Source of the DNA: Sipunculus nudus
Taxonomy: Eukaryota; Annelida; Sipuncula; Golfingiida; Sipunculidae
Length of the DNA: 64,000 nucleotides
Assembly (NCBI GenBank): GCA_026874595.1
Contig: CM049318.1
Span: forward strand, 5,535,741-5,599,740
Direction of reading: 5' to 3'
The number at the start of each line of letters is the position of its first letter. The stretch's first letter is position 1. Of the stretch, positions 24,340 to 36,300 are shown piece by piece. The notes under the pieces are model-generated. The model was not told the origin of the DNA. It saw nothing but the letters and a program-made list of their open reading frames with translations, and ran no database searches. Position numbers and translations under genes: made by a program.

Positions 24340-27300
24340 GTGAGTAATCATCATCAGTGTTTGTCTGCTTGTTCTGATAAAGGAGGCTTGTCCACTCAAT
24401 GAGAACCAGTGATGAACAACTCCCATGATTTCACTAAATACATCATTATAACAAAATTCAAGACCAAATCAGGCCTGCTAAGTCACTCTTTTTAAAAGAG
24501 TCACTCTTTTTTAATGATTTCCTGAAAATGAGGTTTATTAATCTTTTTTTTCATTCTTTTTTGCAGCTGCCTATTATTTCCTCTATATTAGTGAAAGAAT
24601 TCCAGTATATACTATTTCTTTCCTTCTTTCCTGTTAGAACAAAAAATGGGACCCTTAACAATTTTTATGTTCCAAATTTCCAGCATGTGTCACAACATGT
24701 GGAAAATGACCTTGTTTTCATGTAGGGTGATGTGCACCATGTATGTTTCTGCCATCTTTATTCAGTGTGAGATAAAATTGAGAATTGCTGCTAATTTTCC
24801 TCTTTTTTTTCATTATTTCTCTCAAAGAAGTCTACTCTTTTTCCGGTTATTTACCTTTGGCAGGCCTGCAAATGTTTATGGCTAAAGTCCAAAGGACAAA
24901 ACTTTTACCAAGAAACTCTGCAGAATGTAAATAGGGACAAAATGTGAAAATGTGTTATTTTTTCATAAATTTATTAATATTTGCTGGAAAAACCCATGTG
25001 ATTTCTTATTACCCACAAATGCCAGGATGTTTAAAATATATGAATGACAAAAGGAGGCTACTAAAACCAGGTTATAAGTTTTAATATTTTGTGTGCTAAA
25101 GATATCCTGCAAAGCTAGGTATTTCAGTTTAATAATTTAAAATTATCAAACAAACAATGTTAATTCATTATTCCTGACAGTCAACAAATGTGCTTTAACG
25201 TTTGAGAGGTATAGATCATGGGTGGTTTTATTGGCCATTTTAGTATAATAACATCTGTTGTCAAAGCGATTTTTGCCGGTTTCAGGCAGAAGACATGACC
25301 AACCAAATGGATCAAGAGAGACGAAGACAAGCCTTACAAAACTACCTGATATATCTACAACAAGACATAGAAAAAGAGCTCAAAGGGAAAGAAGGTGAGA
25401 AAACTATAAATAAAAAATTATCATCTGGTTTTTATTTACACTGGTGGTTAATGCTTTGGAGGATGGAGCTGAAAAACTGTCAACATTATCAAAGTCACCC
25501 TCAAAGATAATCAGTATACAAAAGTCAGATTCTAGAATTCACTACATTCCTGGGGCAGTTTTACACATTGCAGTTGACCCAGGTGTCCCCTTTTGTAATT
25601 GCTGCTTTGTATAGCAAGATTTTTAGGGTCTCAACACCAGGCTGGCACAGAGCGAAGAATTGTAATCAGACCAATAGGAACACTGTATCACATTGTGCAT
25701 CCAGCTCCAAATTTTTAACATACCACACTCACTATCATGGATCTGATTATACTGGTACTGGCACATTATAGCTGTAACAATTAATAAAGGCTAAGACTGC
25801 TCTAAGTATACCAGCATGTACTGTTGTTTTTGTACACTCCTCAAGCTTCTGGTATACACTGTAGTCGTAAACATATGACATCCTACTCTTATTGGTCTAA
25901 TTCTTGTCCTCACCCCCTTGAGTGCAAAACAATCAATTTATAAAATTTTTCTTTTTTTATACGCCCGTCATATGGAGAGAGTATTATGATATACCCACCG
26001 TCCGTCCGTCTGTCCATCCTTCCATCTGTTAGGGCTTTGATGGATTTTCACGAAACTCCCCATAACTACTTACCAACAGATTATCAGCCCAAATTCGATT
26101 ATGGGCATCATCCACGCATATTTAATAAGGTCACACGTAACCAGGCTACTTTATGGTGTCACTGCAATAACTTTTGAAGAAAATAAAGCATTTTGATAAA
26201 ACTCATTAGAAATGTTAATTAATAAAGTATCTGGCCTACATTTGATTTCCAGCAAAATCCATGCATATTTAATGAGGTCAGATGTCTCCGCACTTTGGAG
26301 GCACCATGGTGACTTACCAAAAATCCTATGGATTTTCTAATGATTGCTTGGTGATTGCAGCATACAGTTTATCATGAGTTTTATGTTATCCAGTATGTTT
26401 AATGGCAGTACCACCTTGTATGTAATGGGCATTACAGATGCATGTACAGGCAGACATTTGTGGACATTTATTGGTTTGTACAATGATTTTACTTTTTTTC
26501 AGGGGTTGAAAAGCTAGTGGAAGTTTACCAGAATAAGCCGAATTTTGCTGATTCTGAAGCTCAGGAAGATACAAGGCTACGACTGTTACACGTAAGTTTC
26601 TGATCTGTGTAGTGTCATAGGCAGGGCAGGAACTCCCTAAGAATCCTGAAAATGTTTTGAAATATAAAATGTATATATGTTCACAAGTACTTCATAATCA
26701 TGAAATGAACCGGTATCAAATGTACAACGTGTCATGAATAAAAAACTATTAAAATGGGATTGTGGGATTCCTTCATCAGTAATTTCATATCAAAGTTAAT
26801 CAGAAAAATGAAGAGATCAATGAAACAACAGCTTCATGACTTGTGTTTGTAACCATTGATTTCTCTGCTTCATAATTGTCTGCTCACTGTATCACATTCA
26901 AACCTTTTATTGAGAGCCAAAAGTGTTATCTATATAACGAGTTACATTGAATATTTGCATGATTGATAGTTAACCTGAGATATGCAGCTAGTCAAAATTA
27001 GACATACGTTCACATAAACTCATTGATTTGCAGGTAAATGCAATGCTAAACTATTTGGAGGCCAGCCATTACAAAATATCTTGTGCAGTTGCTCAACTAG
27101 AAAGCAGACCGAAGCCTCAATCAAAATACAGTGACTTCATAGAGCATACAAAAGATAAACAGGTAAGTGGACCATATCACTGATGTATATGTCACAGGAC
27201 AAACTCCGATCCAGTAGAATCGTCGATCCTACTAGGACAAAGTCCGATCGGACTTTCTACAAGGAGAAACTCCGATCAGACTTTCTACTAGTAGGATCGG

Positions 27301-30300
27301 CGATTCTACTAGGACAAACTCTGATCGTGGTCTCTACTAGGACAAACTCCAATCATATATAAATGTACTAGTTGGATCAGAGCTTCTACTAGGACAACTA
27401 CGATTGTAGTCTCTACTAGGACAAACTTACCATAATGGTCTAATTTCTGAAACCTGAGATTATGAATAATTAAACACAGTTATATGGTAACCAAATGTTT
27501 TATTTATGATTATACACAATATGACTTTCTTAAAGACTAGAGTATACAATGATTGTTTTATACAATATACAGGACAACGGTTGTTTATTTGGTTTTTAAT
27601 GTGGGGTTATACACTGGTTTATAGTAATGGTTGACATGTTAGGTTTTTTTTTTGTAAAACCATTATATTAATTCATTGTTTTATGTACTATACTTCTAGA
27701 TATCTTGTTATTACGCTGTATTATATATGATTGCTCCTTATAGTGTACAGGGGAAATAAAGATTGGTCATCTGTATGTACTGGTATAAAGTAAGTTTTTG
27801 CATAAAGTTAGAAAATTAAAACTAATGATAGTGATATTTATAAATATAAATAATAGAGTATGTAGAATTCAAGGTGTATGAGACAGCTAGGCATCAACCT
27901 ATCAATTGTCAATATGGTCAGCTAGGCCTTCATTGTTTTGAGATCTAAGGACTAAAGTTTGTACAGGTATGTTCAGTGAACCAAGCTAGGCAGAGTACAC
28001 AACCATTTTTTTCATATCTAAGGACTTGAGTTTGTACAAGTATGTTCAATGAACTAAGCTAGGCATAGTATACAATCATTTTGATGTATATAATGCAATT
28101 TTTCTCTGATTTTAGGACAGGATTGGAATGAAATATTTTAGATCTATCCTTAAATCAAGGAATTTTACATATGTACAAGTAGATAAACAGTTTGTGCTTA
28201 TATGTGCTTGTGCTTTTATTTGTATTTTTAGAATATGAACTTGTATGAATTGTACTTAACCAAGGAATGTGTATTTCTGAGAATCAAAGTTCTATTTGAA
28301 AATACCTACAATCTGTATCAGTGGTTAAATTGATAAACATAAGTACAGGTGGATATATATATTGCATTTTTTTGCTGTGAATTTAAGACAGAATCGGCGA
28401 TTCTACTAGTAGAAAGTCTAATTATGTTGTGATCTCTGGTTGATCAGAGTTTGTCCTAGTAGAGGCTATGATCGGAGTTTGTCCTAGTAGAATCGCCGAT
28501 CCTACTAGTAGAAAGTCTGATCAGAGTTTCTCCTAGTAGAAAGTCCGATCAGACTTTGTCCTAGTAGGATCGACGATTCTACTGGATCGGAGTTTTTCCT
28601 GTGACATATACGTAAAGGATGGCAGCATTATCACGGCATAGCTGAATTGTTATCGAGATGTTTAATTGTTATACACAATGTCAGGTCTGGGTGGTAAATA
28701 TGACAAGCAGATTTCAAATATGATCTAACACTATTCGAGAGCCTTTAAAGGTATCTGGTGATTATAAGGCTGATGATGAAAGCTAAAGATTGCTCTCTGT
28801 CATTCCTTATATTGATTCTAGACTAACATCAGATTGTCTGTACATGTTGGTGAAAAGGGTGTTCAGGCGCTCGTCATGAAGTGGGTGTGGTCACTGCTGC
28901 TCTTCTGGTTTTGCAGAATTCTCCCTTCTCCTCTGGTTCAGGGGGCTGAAGCTAAGCTGGATCGTGTGTCTTGGATACTTTTGGGCTGGGCATGGTATGG
29001 TATCTACAAAATTATAGCTTGGGCTATCTCAACTTTATCATCTCCAACTTTCTCCTCAGAAATAGTCCTAATGAACCTCAAAACCTGTCAGCTTTCCACT
29101 CTCAAATAGCAGAGGGAGCTTGCTTGGCCCAACCCGGCCATGTCAACAGTGCAGCTTGGGGACCGGCTTCCCCTTCTAGAACTTTAGCCGATGATAACTG
29201 GGGAATTTTAGGTAGACCAGTCATGCTAGTACAATGCAAACATCCCAGCTTTATTTGAGGTTGCAGGAGTTCTCTTCGTAAGGGGACTGGAGGGGACATT
29301 CTGTGTAAGGGAATATCAGTTCTTCCTAGGATGAATCAGATAGTATTCAACTATGAAAAGTAGCACAGGTCAACAGGGTGAGGACTGGAAAAAGTGGACT
29401 CATTGAAAGTGATTTATCCTTATATGCAACATATGCTTCACAGGCAAATGTTGCAAGATAATTTGACCAGTTAAATAAAGCGTTATATACCTTTCCTGTA
29501 TCTGGTGCACACATGTTCTTATTCAGACGGCTTGTAAACAGTGTATTGTTTACAATTAGTCCATCGGACATGGATGATAGTTTTGGATTCAGCCCAAACA
29601 CTTGCAGGCTTGTTTGTTATTCATAAAATAGATGCCAGAGGGGCTCACTGAATCAAGGTCTGTGAAAGAGGAGCTGCAATATACTTGGTAGTATGAAGAT
29701 GGAAGCATTGATATTCAGTGGAAGCACTGATAAAAAGTCTGTGTTATCTGTGTTAACATGTGGAAAATTAAAATTAAAAGATTCTTTAAAAGAAGCTCAG
29801 TAGTTTACAGTATTTCCCAGAGCATGGCCACTTTAAAACATGTCTTTTCCATCACACTAGTGACACCTGTCAGTGGCTACTGGTACTGAGGAATCAGGTC
29901 TGGTATATTTACAAAGTAAAGGACAGGCATTGTAATATATGAATTAATAAATATATAAAATGCACCTCTTCTTTAAGCCTCTGGCATATATCTTAAATTC
30001 ATATGATCAGAAGTGCAATGGTGTGTTGTTTGACCTGAAATCAAGAGACGATCTGGATTTTTGTTCCAAGTTTTGCTTACTGTCTTTCAACAGGGTATGG
30101 CAACAAGTAAATTAAAATTACCGATGCAGATGATGATACAGACACCAACACAGGTCGGGGCCAGTTCAAGGTTACCTGCAGACGGAGGTCAAATTGACTC
30201 ACCATATCATACAGGTGAGTGAATAACTAATACAATGTTTTGACAGTGATATTTAGTTGTAGTGTACACTGGGTTTGGAGTACGAATGTCTTAACTAAGT

Positions 30301-33300
30301 GTGATGGTTTTGGTTCTTTGCTGTTGATTAACTTAATTCTCCTTTTTTATAGCTTTGCATCAAATTAGTGCCTTATCATTGGTTCTTTTCCCAGTGGCTT
30401 TTAAAATGACTGTGATTATTCATGAAATAGGCAGCTGTTTTAACATATACAGTGAAAAAGCAGCTTGTTTTATATGTTTAAAAAAATTAAATCTTGAGAT
30501 GTTCATCAGTCCCAAAAGGACCAGCATCTTAATAGAGACTTTTTGAATAACCACAAATGACAGTCCTACACTGGTTGCAAAACCTGTATAGCTACATAAA
30601 ATTTTTGGTCTGGTGTTCCTGAGAGGACAGGTGAGCTGATAGTTCTGTGAAATTTGGCGTGAGGTGCACTAAGATTCTGACTCTATAAAGATATGAAACA
30701 TTGTAAGACCTTGTCTTCCTGTCAGACTGTTACATATCACTTTATATTTTAAATATAAAGTAAAAGAGAGTCATTCTTCTAACTACAAGTAGTCATTTAT
30801 ATAGAATTTTCTTTTACAGAAGAGATTGCAAATTACAAATTCAGAATAGTGCAGACTGGACAGTTTTTATAAGTTTGGTAGTTCAGATTGCCAATATATC
30901 TAAAATTACTTAAACAGACCTCTATCAACTGGCTGATTTATGTTTGACAAAATTAATGAAGGCTTAGTTCATGTGTGCCCAGGTAACCATCTGTCAGTTA
31001 AACCAATACAGTATTAAGCCAGACAACAGAATCTGTCTTTGAAAACAATATGCTTCTTATGCAGCGGTTATACATTGTAGTCATTCCAGATCTAGGTTTC
31101 ACCACCAGAGCTGGTACAGAGCGAAGAATCAAAATCAGATGAATGAGAGCGTGGTGTCGCATTGTGAATCCAAGTTTTAAACCTGTGACCCTCTGCTCTC
31201 TTCAGTCTAATTACATGAGTTCTGGCTCAAGGCCAAGAATCTGACCAGTGAGAGGATGCAGAATGGAATACTATGCTCTCATTGGTTGATTACAGTTCTT
31301 TACCCTGTGCCAGCCCTGGTGGTAAAACCCTAAGAATCTTGCTATACAAAGCAGCAGTTAAAACAAAGGAGAGTCAGAGTGAGTGCAGTGTATAGTGGCT
31401 ACTTGAGGAGTGTGTAAAAAAACTTCACATGCTGGTTCAGTTAAAGCAGCCCTAGCCTTTATATTCATTATTGCAGCAATAACGGACGGTTATAACATAC
31501 ACGCCAATATGGAGGCAATGCTCCAAGACAGTTGAGTGAACTTTGACCCTTGGTTAATGCAAGGCTGGTGTGCTCTCATCACTGTCTTATCTGTTGTATT
31601 GTTAACTCTTGACTGACTGCTATAGCCTTTCTGAAGTTGTCAGCTAATCTAAGGCTTCAGTTATTTAAAGCTTCTGTATGCTTACTTAACCAGAAAGAAT
31701 TAGGAGTGTATTAACCTCTAGTTCTGTAGGCTAAGACCCATGGACTGTTTGATGGTGTGCAATTTAATATATACATCAGAGTAGTGACCCCTTGTACCTA
31801 CCTATACTTCCACTACATTTTTTTTTGTTGAGTACATGTATCTGCCTTAACCTACAACTATCCAAACCTGAAAGTGTATTTATTATTATTTGTAAATTGA
31901 TGTTAATCAAGCTTCTATACAAAATCTTTGTAAAACTTCAGCTATTTTCCCATAATCTTTTTAAACCAGTGGTAACACCTAGTTTCAGTATCTGGTAAAA
32001 GTAAGGAAGGATTGTAAATGTGTGTCAGTGCTATTGACTTCTTACTACAAATTTCCAAAGGACCACATTTCCTGGCTGACATATATTGTCCTGTATAGCT
32101 TCAGCTGATTCTAAGTGCAGAAATACACTGCAAAGAAAACAGTTTGTCTTGTTTCTGAATGTTTGATTCTTAAATGAAACACTGAAGCTATTGGAGTATT
32201 AGTTTTCCAGGGTGGGGAAAGGGGGTAATGCAAGTCATTATAGAAGCTTTCCATAGAACTGCTTGATAACTAGTATAGTGTAAGCTTTTTCCAGTAGTTT
32301 AGCTGAATAATTTCAGCACTACAGAAATGAGATGATTAGATAAGATTTAATTTTCTGCTAATATACACATTTGTGTTCATTTGTGCTTGTTTAATCTATC
32401 CTGTGCCCAAAGATAGATTCAGCAACAGCACTTTCATTCTATTTGTCACAAGTCTGAGGCCATATCAGCTTGTAGGTTAGTGAACATTAAATATGGTGCC
32501 AAGTTAAGCCTTTTGCTGGAGTGTGTGTACAATATAGGACATGGCTGTTTGAAACTAAGATTGACAAAGGCACATGGTTTATTTGAAGAAGCTGGTATGG
32601 TGTGATAAAATGGTACACTTACATGTGACCACCAGTACTTATACCAGATCTGTGTTGAGTTTCCTTTTTCTCTTCAATATCTGTCAGGATTATGCTTGGT
32701 AGGTAACTATAAGCAGCAGTAGGCTACTGTTATTTATTTGCTGCTTTTACATCAACTCCTTCTGGTTTGATCATTTAAGGCTAACAAAGAGAAAGTCAGC
32801 CTGAAGAAGGAACTTTATTAAAATAACTTGTTTCATGCTTAAAAGCAACAACGTGCCAAAGTTTGTCCTGTTAGAACCGTTACAAGTTTGATCATTTTAG
32901 GCCAACAAAGAGAAAGTCAGCCTGATGAAGGACTTTTCAAGAACTTCATTAAAATAACTTGTCTCATGCTTAAAAGCAACAACGTGGCAAAGTTTGTCCT
33001 GTTAGAACTGTTACAAGTATCATGAGGCAAATCATGAGTCCTGTGTGTTCTAAACTGAAGCCTCCTTTCTCTGCCCTCGAGGTACTTTTAACATCCTCTT
33101 TCATGAAATCCTGCCCTTTCTTAATAAATCTGAAATACCTAATGTCTCATTATACAGCCTACTATACCTGTCTCATAACATGAACCTGTGAAGGTGGACA
33201 TCTCTTAACCATGAAGATCTCAAACCCTCATGCAACAAGTATTTTGTCTATGTTTCCGTCATGCTTTTAACTGTTTTAGCTGTGTCACTTTCAATTTCCA

Positions 33301-36300
33301 AGGGTCTTCTTCTCTTTTCTGTTTTGTCTTATATTGTCTGACACCTGACAACTATCGCTGTCCTTTGGGTCAGAATATTTGTAATCTGATATAACCTATT
33401 TTATTTCCCAATCCAAATATCTTTCACCAGGTTATTAACTTTATTGCCACTGTATTCTCACTTCAGCGGTTGATTTAATGTTGTATGACTGATGTTTACA
33501 ACAGTCTCTGTCTACTTTGTATAGCAGAAATGCCAGTGAGGAATTCTTGCACATGATTGATTGATAGACATGCCAAATTCACAAATTATTTATTTCATGG
33601 AACAGTAATTTATGGGAGCATGCAAGATTCCAAGAAACATATGATCAATGTACATGTATTTTTCCATAGGTTTATTGAACTGGAAATCAGTAATCTTTAT
33701 TTAATTCCCAAAATTTTGTTGTATTAACACAGTTTGGGTACATAATCTACACAAAGTTCTCATTTTTCTTTTGATATTATGAAATGATTTCTTTTCAATT
33801 TCTTTGCTACAATTTCTCTGACAGTTTACTCTCGGCCAAGACCAAAGCCACGAGGTTTGATGCCGTTTATTTGGCATTTGGCATGATATTGTATAACCCT
33901 TGCAAGTTGTAAAATGTATCTGCACATCCATTGTCATACTGTTTATCCATGTATATATTGAAGGTCATGTATTATATTTGTGTGTTACTGGTTTATTTAT
34001 ACGAGTTTATGAAATATTCAGAATGTAATACATTTTAAACAACTTTCAAGAAACATGGTGCAACATAACACATCTACCAAATACTCCAGTATAATTCTTT
34101 TTTTTTTTTCACCCTTATTTTGAGACAGTAACTTAGCTTAAGATCATTATGTGTTTATCCAAGGACTAATTGGCAATATTCCTCATGTATTAACACTGAT
34201 AATGAGCAAACAGTCCATATTAAGTGATACTCAGAAACTGCATAGTACACCTGACTATATACAATAGATAGCATGTACAGGTATGTGCAGTAGATAATAG
34301 AAAAGTCACCAAAGATGGCACCATTAATCAGTAAATGATATAGCCACATATTTCAGGTTAAGTCGTCATAACAACGTACACAGGCACTGCACTGCAGCAG
34401 GGGCATCACTAAATCACATGACAACAAAATGTGTAATGAATTAATTTTTTTCTAAATACATTATAAATTTGTATTCTAATATAAGTTTCATTACAATTTT
34501 CTTTCCTTTATAGTTTGGAACAAAATAGAATAACTGAGATGACACAGACATATGGCATATATTGGTCATAATCAGGTGTTAGCTGACTAGTTTTATGAGA
34601 TGTGTGTTCTGTTGTTGTTATACAAATGGCAGCATTGTGTGGAAGTATCTGTATTTAAATCAGTATGCATAACATGTTTTTATATAAGGTTAGTAGTTGG
34701 TAATAGCTGAATATGTTTGCATGATTGTACCCAGTTGTAGTCTAGATTTGCTTTTTGCATGGCAGTTCATACATAATTTTACTAATTTTGTTTGGTGGAT
34801 AATGGGAAAGAATCAATAAAATTTTATGTTGACTTTAATTTAACATTTGTCAGTCATTTATGTATAATGTCTACAGGTGTTAAAAGACATGAATTTATCT
34901 GAGCAGAACTGACAATCATTTTACTGGTGCTGCTGGTTAAACACAGAGGGGCTACAGCAAAACATCTATATTTAAAGTTTAACTATGAAGTAAACTTGAA
35001 CAGAAGTGTATGTTTTCTGAAAATTGTTAAAGTTTGCTTTCAGCTGGTGTCGATTTAGTATAACGGTGTTTTCCATGATTACCCTACGATCCCCAACCCA
35101 GAAATTTCACAATCATTGGCAAACATGTCTTATTTAAAGTATAGCCTTAAAAAAAACAGGTCACTGCAATGTTGCAGTGTTTTCAGCAAAGAGTTCAAGA
35201 ATCTCTTAAATTTGCTGGCATGCAGTTTTGATAAAATTCCTATTTAACACCAGGGTCAAAGTTCAAAAGGTCAAGACTAATGATAAAGCCGATGATGGAA
35301 AGTGTAACAAATCATTGACTCTCCTGTGATCATCTACTTGCCGACTCTCAGTACTGGATGATTTTCTTTCCTGCAGAATACTTATTTTTCCCTGTTGTTT
35401 TACCCAATGTTTTCCCTATTCTAAGTGGCTCAGTGAGAAAATAAATTATGTTTTCCTATTAGAATTGAAGCAGACATTTCAGTATATGAAAGTGGCATTT
35501 TGGGATCTTGAGGAAAGCACTGAACTTGTTAAAAACAGGATGAAGCTATGATATTCAAACTCTTTAAAATGATTGTCACTTCATGTGAACTTACTATTTA
35601 TTATTTCATAATTGCATGTTGTAGCTGAAACCAGGGTGCTTTGCATGGGTGTGTGGATATTTTTTATGTTGTACTAACCTTTGTTTTTCTAGAGAACCCA
35701 CTGACACCAAATACACCAGACCGGCAGACAATCTACTTTTCAGGTCTGATGTTATAAGTTATTCACTGTCTACAGTGTTTACTGTTCTCTATTTACTTTA
35801 AATCTGCTAAAGTTTTTGTCATAAAAAAAACGCAATTCTGATTCAAAGATTAATAAATCTTCTTTCCTTTTTTCAATTAAATTGTTATAACCTCTGTCTA
35901 ATTAAGCTGTCCTTGTATTTTACAATTTTTTTTTTATTCATCCTTTTGTATAGCTTTGGTGAATGTTTTCAGTGATGTGGTTTGTACAGGCTGAAATTTT
36001 TTATAAAATAGAAATACAAATTTTGAATAAAATCTAATTCTAAACAACTTGTTCTTTCTTTCCCCTTACATTACTTATGTACGTCAGCATGAGAAAATAT
36101 ATTCCTATAATTGGATGCAAATTATCTTAATATTGTTGGTTTGCAATTTGTGCTTCTTATTTTTCATGCATAGTAATTATTTAAAAAAGGTTGTGAAATT
36201 TAAGTAGTGCATTGATTTTTATTGCATATTTACATGGATAAAATTATTTAGATGTTTGGTAAAGTTATTTTATATTTGTTTATCCCAGATGGTCAGACTT

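Larger units (their letters stand above)
28612..35692. other. Nostrin introns around exon 30094-30214
   Basis: Contains the inverted dispersed repeat (31055-31480), the tandem duplication (32766-33018) and AT-rich DNA. ORFs at 28834-29109 plus and 29601-29347 minus have no recognised domain or splice support. Confidence 0.6.

Noticed and set aside
27190-28606. CRISPR-like array of ~20-bp repeats
   Set aside because: Eukaryotic context, repeats alternate in orientation and have no unique spacers; it is a foldback element.
28834-29601. ORFs of 91 and 84 codons between nostrin exons 11 and 12
   Set aside because: No recognised motif, no matching splice phase with neighbours; treated as intron.
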